A DNA stretch of 37,692 nt from the NCBI GenBank assembly GCA_010030895.1, contig RHBS01000005.1:1-37692 (forward strand), given 5' to 3'. Below, piece after piece: positions 1 through 10,944 of this stretch (position 1 is its first letter; the number at the start of each line of letters is the position of its first letter). This DNA is from Actinomycetota bacterium. GTDB lineage: Bacteria > Actinomycetota > Actinomycetes > Nanopelagicales > Nanopelagicaceae. The notes under the pieces are model-generated. The model ran no database searches and was not told the DNA's origin. It worked only from the letters and a program-made list of their open reading frames with translations. The translations under genes and the position numbers were made by a program.

Positions 1-968
1 ACGCGGCCTTTTCCATAGACGGTTTTAAACTCTTTTTCCTGAGGTGCTGCCACCGCAAAGCCGTGATTATGAGCCGTAATCTCAACCTTTCCTGTTGTCA
101 GGTCTATTACTGGTTGGTTAATTCCACGGTGCCCAAATGGCAATTTATAAGTTTCAAATCCAAGTGCCCGTCCAAGAATTTGGTGACCAAAACAGATACC
201 AAAAAACGGGATTTCATCTAGCAGCACATTTCTTACCAATTCAACAATATCTGTCATTGCCGCTGGATCTCCAGGTCCGTTTGAAAGAAACACTCCATCC
301 GGATTCAATTTTTTAATATCTTCAAATGAAGTCGTTAGTGGTAAGACATGGACCTCAATACCGAGATTTGCCATAGCTTTAGGAGTTGCGCCCTTAATTC
401 CAAGATCAATTGCTGCAACTTTAAATCTAGTCGGAGTCCCAGCTGGTGGTGAAACAACGTAGGATTTTTCCGTCGTCACATCTTTTGCCAGGTAGGCACC
501 ACTCATTGGAGATGTTTTTCTTACTTTTACTACCATCTCTTCCCTACTTAAATTTGTGTCACTAAAAATTCCAACGCGCATTGCCCCCCGCTCCCGAAGG
601 TGTCGAGTTAAGGCACGCGTATCAATACCTTGAATTCCGACTACCCCAGAATCGATTAGTTCCTCCTCCAGCGATTTGTTACTGCGCCAATTGCTAGTTA
701 CTGGAGATGGATTTCTAACCACAAACCCGGCAACCCAAATTTTTCGAGACTCTTTATCAAGATCATTTATTCCAGTGTTTCCAATATGAGGGGCAGTCAT
801 AACCACAATTTGCTTGTGATACGAAGGGTCAGTGAGAGTTTCTTGATATCCAGTCATTCCAGTTGAAAATACTGCTTCACCAAATGTTTCACCAGTTTTT
901 GCCCATGATTTTCCTTCAAAAATTCTTCCATCATCTAATACTAAATAGGCGGTGGTTGGTTTAATCAT
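1..968 (-). CDS. carA: Carbamoyl-phosphate synthase small subunit, C-terminus cut by window edge
   Basis: Reverse-strand translation starts [21 protein letters not shown] at 968 and contains GHQILGRALGFETYKLPFGHRGINQPV and ITAHNHGFAV (class I glutaminase of CarA). No stop inside the window, so absent from the ORF track. Confidence 0.95.
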   Translation of the reverse strand, partial: MIKPTTAYLVLDDGRIFEGKSWAKTGETFGEAVFSTGMTGYQETLTDPSYHKQIVVMTAPHIGNTGINDLDKESRKIWVAGFVVRNPSPVTSNWRSNKSLEEELIDSGVVGIQGIDTRALTRHLRERGAMRVGIFSDTNLSREEMVVKVRKTSPMSGAYLAKDVTTEKSYVVSPPAGTPTRFKVAAIDLGIKGATPKAMANLGIEVHVLPLTTSFEDIKKLNPDGVFLSNGPGDPAAMTDIVELVRNVLLDEIPFFGICFGHQILGRALGFETYKLPFGHRGINQPVIDLTTGKVEITAHNHGFAVAAPQEKEFKTVYGKGR

Positions 969-2257
969 TGAGTTCTGCATTCACAACAGTTAATTTGCCT
1001 GATTTCATCACCAAATTTCCGGAGTAAATTACATCACTAATCACTCCAGGAAGCTGCATTTGATGGAACGGAGTATTTCTACTTTTTGATTTAAGGTTAT
1101 CTCTATTTACTGTCCAACTGGCGTTTGGATCTACAAGAATTAAGTTAGCTGGGGCTCCTTCAATAATCTGCCTACCCTGATTCTCATATCCGGCAATCTG
1201 TGCGGGCCTAATAGACATACGAGCAGATAGATCTTCCCAGGTCATTAATTTTGTTTCAACCATAGTTTTAATTACGACTGATAATGCACTCTCAAGCCCA
1301 AGCATTCCAAAGGCGGCAGATTGCCATTCGCAATCTTTGAGCTCAGCTGAATGCGGTGCGTGATCGGTAGCGACAATATCAATTACTCCCTCAGCTAAGC
1401 CCTGCCTTAGCGCCATAACATCTCTTTCGGTCCGAAGTGGTGGATTAACTTTGTATATCGGGTCATAATTTTCTACCAAGTCATCGGTAAGTAGTAAGTG
1501 ATGTGGAGTTACCTCAGCGGTTACCGCTATCCCGCGTTGTTTTGCCCAACGTATTAATTCAACACCCCCTGCAGTTGTTACATGGCAGATATGTAATCGG
1601 GATTGAACATGGTCGGTAAGCAATATATCCCGAGCGATGATCGCCTCCTCAGCAACTGCTGGCCAACCTTTAAGCCCAATTCTTGCTGAAACAATTCCTT
1701 CGTTCATTTGCGCATTAATTGTTAACTTAGGCTCCTGCGCATGTTGGGCAATGATTCCATCATAAGTTTTCACATACTCAAGTGCCCTACGCATAATTAA
1801 TGGATCAGCAACGCAGTTGCCATCATCGCTAAAAATACGTACTCGAGCAATTGATTCGGCCATCGCACCAATCTCAGCCAACTGATCACCATTTAATCCC
1901 TTTGTTACTGCGCCAATTGGGTACACATCACATATGCCTGCACTTTTACCTAATCTAAAGATTTGTTCAACTACTCCTGCTGTATCAGCTACTGGATTTG
2001 TATTTGCCATCGCCGAAATTGCTGTATATCCACCATTAACTGCTGATTGGGATCCAGTAAGAACGGTCTCTGAGTCTTCTCTGCCCGGTTCGCGTAGATG
2101 GGTATGTAGGTCAACTAAACCAGGCATAAGAATTTTTCCAGAACCATCAATCCCTTCAACCTTGTCTTTACCACTCGATTTTACGATTGATTTAATTACT
2201 CCCTGATCAATTTCTACATTGACCAAACTTCCATCAACTAATTTTGCATTACTTAAT

Positions 2258-2265
<8 letters not shown>
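961..2265 (-). CDS. pyrC: Dihydroorotase
   Basis: [10 protein letters not shown] metal-binding motif, IVATDHAPH. Preferred start is the internal ATG ([10 protein letters not shown]) at 2265, giving an 8-bp overlap with pyrB; the ORF track extends to 2289. Confidence 0.95.
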
Positions 2266-3456
<1,191 letters not shown>

Positions 3457-3460
3457 TTAC

Positions 3461-3502
3461 TTCTCCTTCGCCGCCTCTCTGGACGGATCGTTAAAGGAAC
3501 GC
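3461..3502 (-). promoter_or_regulatory. PyrR-binding leader hairpin overlapping the Shine-Dalgarno of pyrR (putative)
   Basis: Minus-strand RNA GUUCCUUUAACGAUCCGUCCAGAGAGGCGGCGAAGGAGAA: UCCAGAGAGG loop as in the known PyrR-binding consensus, CCG/CGG stem, and outer UCCUU pairing with AAGGA of the SD, just upstream of the pyrR ATG. Confidence 0.8.
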
Positions 3503-3570
3503 CCGAATGGTAGCAGAGAGAGTGTGGATAAATAAAATCATCAATTTTTGGGTGTGGCTAATCTACGATT

Positions 3571-4020
3571 ATGAATACAAACAATCCAGCACAACGCCTA
3601 CGAGATATCAGAAAATCAAAAGGGTGGAGCCTGCAAGATGTTGAGCACCACTCAAATGGAAAATGGAAAGCGGTAGTGATTGGCTCTTATGAAAGAGGCG
3701 ATCGAGCGATTTCACTTAAAAAAGCGATCTCCCTGATGCAGTTCTATCAAGTGCCTATTACTGAGCTTTTTCCAGATGTTACTACACAGGTAAGTGTTAG
3801 AAGTATAAGTGTAAACCTTAACAAGTTAACTACCAGTAGTGAGGTCAAATCTCAGGTTTTACAGCGGTTTACAAAAAGTATTATTAATCGACGACGGGAT
3901 TGGAATGGTCAGATATTGACTATCCGAGCAAATGATCTTCAATTTTTGGCGCTGCAAGTTGATAAGAGTGAGTCTGACACCTTGGATTGGTTAATCGAAT
4001 CTGAGCTGATTCATCTTTAA
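3571..4020 (+). CDS. bldD: BldD-like transcriptional regulator (N-terminal HTH, C-terminal putative c-di-GMP binding domain)
   Basis: HTH AQRLRDIRKSKGWSLQDVEHHSNGKWKAVVIGSYERGDRAISLKKAISLMQFYQVPITELFPD; C-terminal RRDWNGQILTIRAND fits RxD-X8-RxxD. Located next to nusB-efp as in other actinobacteria. Confidence 0.88.
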   Translation: MNTNNPAQRLRDIRKSKGWSLQDVEHHSNGKWKAVVIGSYERGDRAISLKKAISLMQFYQVPITELFPDVTTQVSVRSISVNLNKLTTSSEVKSQVLQRFTKSIINRRRDWNGQILTIRANDLQFLALQVDKSESDTLDWLIESELIHL

Positions 4021-4424
4021 ATTGCGATTGAATCTTTTACTTTGACAATTCTTCCTAGTACACCATTAATATAACTAGCTGATTCATCGGTCGAAAGTGA
4101 TTTTGCAAGCTCTACCGCTTCATCACATGCTACTTTAAGATCGACTTCGCTCACCCAAAGAATTTCAAAGATTGCTATTCTCAAGATATTTCTGTCAATT
4201 GCTGGCATTCTATCCATATCCCAATCTTGGGCGTAGGTAGTGATTAACTCATCGATTTTGATTAAGTGGTCTGCTACCCCTGAAAGTAATTTTTCAACAT
4301 ATGCAGACTCAGATAATTCAGTAGCTCCTCGTAACTGCAATAAATCTAAGGCCTTTGCTTTTTTGATCTCAGCCTCATATAGATAATCTAAAGCCCGCTT
4401 TCTAGCTTTACTACGAGCAGGCAC
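4017..4424 (-). CDS. nusB: Transcription antitermination factor NusB
   Basis: ARSKARKRALDYLYEAE ... MPAIDRNILRIAIFEIL ... DEAVELAKSLSTDESASYINGVLGRI. Confidence 0.95.
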   Translation of the reverse strand: MPARSKARKRALDYLYEAEIKKAKALDLLQLRGATELSESAYVEKLLSGVADHLIKIDELITTYAQDWDMDRMPAIDRNILRIAIFEILWVSEVDLKVACDEAVELAKSLSTDESASYINGVLGRIVKVKDSIAI

Positions 4425-4426
4425 TA

Positions 4427-4987
4427 TTAGTTGGCTCGCCCTAGGTATGCACCTGTGCGAGTATCGACCAGAATTTTTTCATCCTGCTTGATAAATAGTG
4501 GTACTTGGACTGTGATCCCAGTTTCTACTGTGGCAGGTTTAGTGCCACCAGAAGATCTATCACCTTGTAATCCAGGTTCGGTATAGGTAACTAGTAGCTC
4601 AACCGATGCTGGTAACTCTATAAACAATGGATTACCTTCATGCATTGCCACTATGGCATCTGAATTCTCAAGCATATAGTTAACTGCATCGCCTACTGTC
4701 TGCTTACTTATTGAAATTTGATCATAATTAGTAGAGTCCATAAAAATGAAATCTTCTCCATCACGATACAAAAACTGCATATCCCGTTTCTCAACCGATG
4801 CAACTTCAACCTTTACTCCCGCATTAAAAGTTTTCTCGACCACTTTTCCAGAAAGCACAGAGCGCATCTTTGTTCTAACAAAAGCTCCGCCTTTACCAGG
4901 TTTAACATGTTGGAACTCAATGACATTCCACAACTGTCCATCAAGATTTAAGGTCATACCATTCTTAAGGTCATTTGTTGTTGCCAT
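4427..4987 (-). CDS. efp: Elongation factor P
   Basis: [42 protein letters not shown] with typical EF-P C-terminus [12 protein letters not shown]. Confidence 0.97.
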   Translation of the reverse strand: MATTNDLKNGMTLNLDGQLWNVIEFQHVKPGKGGAFVRTKMRSVLSGKVVEKTFNAGVKVEVASVEKRDMQFLYRDGEDFIFMDSTNYDQISISKQTVGDAVNYMLENSDAIVAMHEGNPLFIELPASVELLVTYTEPGLQGDRSSGGTKPATVETGITVQVPLFIKQDEKILVDTRTGAYLGRAN

Positions 4988-5050
4988 TATTTTCCAATCT
5001 TCCCTTTAGCGATTACAAAGTAAAATAAATCCTAGTCGAAGTCTACCTTG

Positions 5051-5482
5051 CTACTTTGCAAGATTTTGCATTGCTGTTAACGCCAGTAGGTAGCTATCCA
5101 CTCCAAATCCAGCGATAGTTCCTTGAACAACTCCACTCACTACCGAGGTATGCCTAAATTCTTCACGTGATAACGGATTAGAAAGGTGTACCTCTATGGC
5201 GGGAGCTTTCAACATACTAATTGCATCTCGCAGGGCGTAGGAATAATGTGTAAACGCTGCCGGATTAATTATAAGTGGTTGCCTCTTGTCGGCCGCCTCA
5301 TGGATCCAAGAGATTAATTCACTCTCACTGTCACTTTGTTTAATCTCTATCTCAACACCCATTGCATCAGCTTTAGTTGAAATCGCTTCTGCTAAATCTT
5401 TATAAGTTAAATCTCCATAATAATTTTTCTCACGAAGATCAAGTCTTGATAAATTTGGCCCATTAAGAATGAGAATTTTCAC
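5051..5482 (-). CDS. aroQ: Type II 3-dehydroquinate dehydratase
   Basis: ILNGPNLSRLDLREKNYYG, NPAAFTHYSYALRDA, EVHLSNPLSREEFRHTSV. Confidence 0.95.
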   Translation of the reverse strand: MKILILNGPNLSRLDLREKNYYGDLTYKDLAEAISTKADAMGVEIEIKQSDSESELISWIHEAADKRQPLIINPAAFTHYSYALRDAISMLKAPAIEVHLSNPLSREEFRHTSVVSGVVQGTIAGFGVDSYLLALTAMQNLAK

Positions 5483-6504
5483 TTCGTAATTCTCTCATAT
5501 ACCTTAGTAAGGGTGCTGGACGGCACATCTTCCAACCATACGGGTTTGCCAATCTTGCTTAACCCTATAAATCTGACTTTTCCCTGCTTCACCTTTTTAT
5601 CTTTCAGTAAAAGATCAACCAATGAGCTCCACCTAGATTTTGGATAGGAAGTAGGAAGGTTAAGATTTCCTAAAAGTACTCGGTGCAGTTCAACAATCTC
5701 ATCTGCTAAACCAAGTAGCTCGCGACTTAATTCAGCCGCATAAACCATACCAATTGAAACCGCCTCACCATGCCGTAATTTATATTTACTATCCTTTTCA
5801 ATTGCGTGTCCAAGGGTGTGACCATAATTCAAAACTTCGCGGATTCTGCTTTCTTTAAAATCCTTTGCGACCACATTTGCTTTGACCTTTACGGCACGAG
5901 AGATAAGTTTTTCAAAATCTAATACATCATCTTGAACTAAATTCAAAATTTTGTAATCTGAAATAAATCCGCACTTAATCACCTCGGCTAATCCAGCAGA
6001 TAAATCTCTGTTTGGCAATTTTGAAAGGTATTTAATATCAATAAATACACCACTTGGAGAATAGAAAGAACCAATTAAATTTTTCCCACTTTGGGCATTG
6101 ATACCTGTCTTACCGCCTATAGCAGCATCTACCATTCCAGCTAATGAGGTTGGTATTGCATACCAATCAACTCCACGCAACCAGGTAGCAGCTGCAAAAC
6201 CTGCTAAATCTGTAGTTGCCCCACCACCAAATCCTATGATTGCGTCGGATCTTTCCAAACCAATAGCCGAACACTTTCGCCAAACACTCTCTAATACCCT
6301 TATATTTTTCTGACTTTCACCTGATGGTGTACCAATGATTGATAAATTCTTAGATTCCTTAATCTTAAATGACTTGATTAAGTTTGAGGGTGCGATCAGT
6401 AATACCCTTCTATGTAAAGCGGTGATGGCTTTAATCTCATCGAGGGCATTCGCCCCTACTACTACTCGGTAATTTCTATCAGCGACTATTTCAATTATCT
6501 TCAT
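5479..6504 (-). CDS. aroB: 3-dehydroquinate synthase
   Basis: GFGGGATTDLAGFAAATWLRGVDW, PTSLAGMVDAAIGGKTGIN, NYGHTLGHAIE. Confidence 0.97.
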   Translation of the reverse strand: MKIIEIVADRNYRVVVGANALDEIKAITALHRRVLLIAPSNLIKSFKIKESKNLSIIGTPSGESQKNIRVLESVWRKCSAIGLERSDAIIGFGGGATTDLAGFAAATWLRGVDWYAIPTSLAGMVDAAIGGKTGINAQSGKNLIGSFYSPSGVFIDIKYLSKLPNRDLSAGLAEVIKCGFISDYKILNLVQDDVLDFEKLISRAVKVKANVVAKDFKESRIREVLNYGHTLGHAIEKDSKYKLRHGEAVSIGMVYAAELSRELLGLADEIVELHRVLLGNLNLPTSYPKSRWSSLVDLLLKDKKVKQGKVRFIGLSKIGKPVWLEDVPSSTLTKVYERITK

Positions 6505-7016
6505 ATTTTGCTCTTAATTCTCTCGGTAATCGACCTGGCAACTTCACTAGGTTTTTGACTATCTGATGAAACGGTAACCGAGGCCAACTTTTCATAGATT
6601 GGTCGGCGCTCACTCATTAAATGCAACCACTGTTGTCTCGGATTGATTAATAGCAAGGGCCGATCTTTATTAAATCCAATTCTAATTGCTGCCTGAGAGA
6701 TAGAAACATCTATAAAAATTACTGGATATTGAGCGCTACCTAGGAGTTCTTGAATTTCTGGATTAATTGGAGCTCCCCCACCTAAAGCGATCACTCCATC
6801 AAATTGAGACAATAATTTACTAACCACATCAACCTCAATTTTTCGAAATACTTCTTCACCTTCATCTACAAAGATATCTGAGATTTTCTTATTGACACTT
6901 CGCTCTATTTCAGAATCACTATCAGCAAAAGCCATACTTAGCTCCTTTGACAATGCTTTACCAATACTAGTTTTTCCCGCACCGGGAGGTCCGATTAGGA
7001 CTATTTTGTTGAACAT
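6501..7016 (-). CDS. aroK: Shikimate kinase
   Basis: P-loop IGPPGAGKTSIGKALS, FADSDSEIE, ALGGGAPINPE. Confidence 0.95.
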   Translation of the reverse strand: MFNKIVLIGPPGAGKTSIGKALSKELSMAFADSDSEIERSVNKKISDIFVDEGEEVFRKIEVDVVSKLLSQFDGVIALGGGAPINPEIQELLGSAQYPVIFIDVSISQAAIRIGFNKDRPLLLINPRQQWLHLMSERRPIYEKLASVTVSSDSQKPSEVARSITERIKSKI

Positions 7017-8200
7017 TACTTAATTTCGAGCGTATTGATGTAATTTTCAAAGTTACGTTTGGTCTCTTGAACGCTATCTCCGCCAAATTTTTCTAACACC
7101 GCATCAGCAAGCACTAAGGCGGCCATTGCTTCGGCGACTATGCCAGCTGCCGGTACAGCGCAAACATCCGACCTTTGATTAATAGCTTTAGCAGGCTGTC
7201 CTGTAGATACATCAATCGTGTCTAATGCCTTAGGAACAGTTGAGATTGGCTTCATTGCAACTTTGATGCGCAAAATTTCACCGTTGCTCATACCGCCTTC
7301 AGTACCACCAGCTCTATCTGTACGACGAGCGATTGCTCCTTTACTATTTTTTTCAATTTCATCATGAGCGACCGAGCCTCTACGCTTTGCTGTTTCGAAA
7401 CCATCACCAATCTCAACTCCCTTAATTGCTTGAATTCCCATCATTGCACCGGCCAATCTGGCATCCAACCTCTTATCCCAATGAGTATGTGATCCAAGAC
7501 CTGGTGGTAAGTTGTAGGCAAGCACTTCAACAACTCCGCCTAATGTATCTCCGTCTCGATGAGCTGCTTCAATCTCGGAAACAATTTTCTCACTTATTTT
7601 CTTATCAAAACATCTCACAGGATCTTCATCAATTATCGATCGGTCGCTAGATTTTGGTAGATCATAATTATCTGGAACCGAAATTTTTCCAATAGATAAC
7701 ACGTGGCTTAAAACTTCTATTCCTACACTTTGCCTTAAGAAAGCCCGTGCCACTGCCCCCAAAGCAACCCTTGCAGCTGTTTCGCGCGCACTTGCGCGCT
7801 CTAGAATCGGCCTCGCATCTGAAAAATTAAACTTTTGCATTCCTACCAAGTCAGCGTGACCAGGTCTTGGCCTAGTTAACGGTGCATTTCTCGCTAAATC
7901 CTTAATCTCAGATTCAGCCACTGGATCGGCACTCATAACCTTTTCCCATTTTGGCCATTCAGAGTTAGCTACCTGGATTGCAATTGGACCACCTTGAGTA
8001 ACTCCCAATCTAATTCCACCAGTGATCGTAATTTTGTCCGCTTCAAAATTCTGTCGAGCACCTCTGCCAAAACCAAGTCTCCTTCTTTCTAAATCCTTAT
8101 CAATATCCTTACTCGTAATTAGAACATGTGCCGGAATGCCTTCGATAATTGCCGAAAGTGCTGGACCATGAGACTCGCCAGCCGTAAGCCATCTAAGCAT
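7016..8200 (-). CDS. aroC: Chorismate synthase
   Basis: [53 protein letters not shown]. Confidence 0.98.
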   Translation of the reverse strand: MLRWLTAGESHGPALSAIIEGIPAHVLITSKDIDKDLERRRLGFGRGARQNFEADKITITGGIRLGVTQGGPIAIQVANSEWPKWEKVMSADPVAESEIKDLARNAPLTRPRPGHADLVGMQKFNFSDARPILERASARETAARVALGAVARAFLRQSVGIEVLSHVLSIGKISVPDNYDLPKSSDRSIIDEDPVRCFDKKISEKIVSEIEAAHRDGDTLGGVVEVLAYNLPPGLGSHTHWDKRLDARLAGAMMGIQAIKGVEIGDGFETAKRRGSVAHDEIEKNSKGAIARRTDRAGGTEGGMSNGEILRIKVAMKPISTVPKALDTIDVSTGQPAKAINQRSDVCAVPAAGIVAEAMAALVLADAVLEKFGGDSVQETKRNFENYINTLEIK

Positions 8201-8273
8201 TTATCCTCCGTAAATTTGAGTAACCCATTCTCTCAGATCAATAAGAGATCTTGCCCGTAATTAAAGGGATTAG

Positions 8274-8672
8274 TCACCAAATTTTCACTATATAGGTTCC
8301 AATGATCATAAATGGCGCAAACGGTATGGCAGATGTCCTACTAAACAGAGCAAAGGCACCTCCAGTAATCCACGTAATCGAGATTGAATTCAATATCTCA
8401 TTTACCGAACTTAATGGAGCTGCACAAAGGAATGAGAGTTTTACATCACCTGATCCAATTTTTCCCTTAGCTATAAAATTCAAGGCTGTATAGACCAAAA
8501 CGGCCACCAGTGCATTTAGAAAATTCTCAATATAGAAAAAACTCTGAACTACAAATAGCAATAAAAGATCAACATTTCTAATGAGATGAAATTTTACGTC
8601 GTAATACGCAATCCAAATAAAGACTCCTAGTACTAGTAAATTACCCCACACCTGCTTATCGTAGAAAACCAC
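8274..8672 (-). CDS. A24-family prepilin peptidase-like membrane protein (short form without methylase domain)
   Basis: Hydrophobic protein with the two aspartyl motifs IAYYDVKFHLIRN and KIGSGDVKL (GxGD). Confidence 0.8.
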   Translation of the reverse strand: MVFYDKQVWGNLLVLGVFIWIAYYDVKFHLIRNVDLLLLFVVQSFFYIENFLNALVAVLVYTALNFIAKGKIGSGDVKLSFLCAAPLSSVNEILNSISITWITGGAFALFSRTSAIPFAPFMIIGTYIVKIW

Positions 8673-8696
8673 TATTAGTCGTGGTTTGCCTGTGGA

Positions 8697-9494
8697 TTAC
8701 TTTCTTATAGATTCATACCCTACTTTTAAGAGAGTTTGGCGCATTTGATCAAAGTCAAAATCTTTTTGTGAGAAGTATTTAATCTGAAATAAAGCTTGTT
8801 CAACCAAGAGTGATAATCCACCGATTACTGACTTTCCTAAGTTTTGATACCTCTTTGCTAACTCGGTTGGCCAAGGATGATATATAACTTCAAAGAAATC
8901 AGCCTTGCTAGAGATTACAGACAGTCCATCAGTTGCACCAGCCGGTGTAGTTGAGATTATCAAATCTCGATCTTGTATCTCCTCAAAGTTGTGCCAGTCC
9001 AGAAAACTTAACTCTAGATCAACTGCTGCAGCATGAAGTTGATCGTGTCTAGTCATAGATCTAGTTAAAACTGTTACCTCGGAACCTGTTCCCTTAAGTG
9101 CTCCAATTGCCGCTCTCGCTGTGCCACCAGCACCTAGAATTCCAATTCTTTTTCCAAAATATGGTTTCAATAAACTTTTAAATGCCATCAAGTCAGTTGA
9201 CAAGCCAATACTTCCAGTTGACTCAAAAATAATGGTATTTATTGAAGATATTTGTTTCGCTACTGGATCTACCCGATCAACAAATCCAATTGAAATCTCC
9301 TTTAGTGGCATGGTCAAAGCCAGTCCTCTGTAACCTGAAGCTTTAGCTTTGAAATAGAATTCTCCGAAATCCAAATCGGTAAGCTCTTTGGTCGAAAATG
9401 TTGCCTGCACTCCTAGTAACTCATATGCAGTTGTGTGCAGCAATGGTGAGAGTGAATGAGAAATCGGACTTCCTGCAACGGCTAACTTAATCAT
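8697..9494 (-). CDS. aroE: Shikimate dehydrogenase
   Basis: AGSPISHSLSPLLHTTAYELLG, LTMPLKE, GILGAGGTARAAIGAL. Confidence 0.93.
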   Translation of the reverse strand: MIKLAVAGSPISHSLSPLLHTTAYELLGVQATFSTKELTDLDFGEFYFKAKASGYRGLALTMPLKEISIGFVDRVDPVAKQISSINTIIFESTGSIGLSTDLMAFKSLLKPYFGKRIGILGAGGTARAAIGALKGTGSEVTVLTRSMTRHDQLHAAAVDLELSFLDWHNFEEIQDRDLIISTTPAGATDGLSVISSKADFFEVIYHPWPTELAKRYQNLGKSVIGGLSLLVEQALFQIKYFSQKDFDFDQMRQTLLKVGYESIRK

Positions 9495-10486
9495 TCAAAC
9501 AATCCTGCTTTCTCATTTTTACGAAATTCATTTGCCCAAACTAAAAACTCATCATACGATTTCGTAAATCTAGTATCACCCGGTTTGACAGTAACATAGT
9601 AGAGCCAATCACCCGCCACAGGATTTACGGTAGCAACCATAGCCTCTTGTCCTGGATTACTTATCGGGGTCGGAGGTAAGCCCCGATATTTATAAGTATT
9701 GAACTTCGAATCTATTTCTAATCTTTTATATGGCAGTCTGATGTTTCCACGTAAATTAAGAGCATAATCAATTGTGGCATTAATCTGCAGAGGCATACCA
9801 ATTCTTAATCTGTTGTAAATTACCCGTGAAATCTTTGGAAAATCCACTGGATCTCCTTCAGATTGGACCATAGAAGCAATAATCAATAATTGATAAGGAG
9901 TAAAACCAAATTTGCCTTTATCCAACTCACTCTTGTTTGCGGCCAAATAATACCTATCAATCATTAGAGCCACTGCCTGATCGAAAGTAGTGCCAGGTGA
10001 GAAGGAGTACTGTGCTGGAAAAAGAAACCCTTCAATTTCGTTAGTTTTATAAAGCTTGCTAGGGACAATTCTTCCTGAAAGTTTGCCATCCACTAGCCCA
10101 GATTTATCTAACAAGTTAAGAATTTCTCTCTTTCGTAAACCCTCTGAAAATCCAAAAATTCCAATTATGCGCTTGGAATCTAACAATTGATCAAGTGCTG
10201 CGGCAGATGAAATTCCCCGATCAAGTTCATGAATTCCTGCAGCGATAGATTTAGATCTGGAGTCGTTAAGCGCTAATTTATAAAAGACTTTTGCTGCCTT
10301 AATTACACCTGCGTCTGAAAGTTTTTGAGCAATTTCAAATCCAGTTTCACCGGATTCGATAACAATTTGTACCTTCTCAGAAGTAGAAACCGCCCTATAG
10401 TCATTAAGTAGAAATGTGTTATGAATTAACACCGCCAAAAAGGTTGCTACTACCAAACCAAATATTAATCCGAAGTACTTTTTCAA
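9491..10486 (-). CDS. mltG: Endolytic transglycosylase MltG (YceG-like)
   Basis: N-terminal TM, EGFLFPAQYSF, LLIIASMVQSEGDPVDFPKISRVIYNRLRIGMPLQINATIDYAL. Confidence 0.93.
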   Translation of the reverse strand: MKKYFGLIFGLVVATFLAVLIHNTFLLNDYRAVSTSEKVQIVIESGETGFEIAQKLSDAGVIKAAKVFYKLALNDSRSKSIAAGIHELDRGISSAAALDQLLDSKRIIGIFGFSEGLRKREILNLLDKSGLVDGKLSGRIVPSKLYKTNEIEGFLFPAQYSFSPGTTFDQAVALMIDRYYLAANKSELDKGKFGFTPYQLLIIASMVQSEGDPVDFPKISRVIYNRLRIGMPLQINATIDYALNLRGNIRLPYKRLEIDSKFNTYKYRGLPPTPISNPGQEAMVATVNPVAGDWLYYVTVKPGDTRFTKSYDEFLVWANEFRKNEKAGLFE

Positions 10487-10935
10487 ATTAAATCACCTAT
10501 GGTTCGATTAGATCTTTCGTTTTCTATCGCACTCTCTAAAATACCGATTGCGGCTATTTGATCGATTATGGATTTTCCTTTACGTTCATTAATGCCTACT
10601 TCGCGTAGTTTTCGATTTGATGTAATTGTTGAAAAACGCTCATCCACTAAATAAATTGGACGATCAAACAATGATTTGATTAAGTGTGCAAAATCGATAG
10701 CAGATTGGGATGTTTTGCTAAGAGTGCCAGAAAGATGTCTTGGATTACCCACTACTATATAAATTGGATCGAAATTGAGGATTATCTCCTTCAGTTTAAT
10801 TCCAATCTTGTCATCATTTAGAAGTGTCGAGTGTGGCGAAACCAAGATCGACTCTCGATCGCTTGTGGCAACTCCAATTCGCTTCTCTCCGTAGTCAAAG
10901 CCAACTCTCGTACCAAGTGGTATTGGCTCAACCAT
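10483..10935 (-). CDS. ruvX: Holliday junction resolvase-like / YqgF RNase H-fold protein
   Basis: RVGFDYGEKRIGVATSD, VVGNPRHLSG, YLVDERFSTI. Confidence 0.92.
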   Translation of the reverse strand: MVEPIPLGTRVGFDYGEKRIGVATSDRESILVSPHSTLLNDDKIGIKLKEIILNFDPIYIVVGNPRHLSGTLSKTSQSAIDFAHLIKSLFDRPIYLVDERFSTITSNRKLREVGINERKGKSIIDQIAAIGILESAIENERSNRTIGDLI

Positions 10936-10944
10936 CTAACACTC

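Noticed and set aside
8201-8273. AGATC...GATCT inverted repeat upstream of aroC
   Set aside because: Short and interrupted; not convincing as a terminator or operator in AT-rich DNA.
9491-10486. MltG motif ASMVQSEGDP instead of ASIVEKE, possible catalytic loss
   Set aside because: A glutamate remains in the motif and I could not establish that the Q position is the catalytic residue; similar VQ-x-E variants are plausible in actinobacteria.
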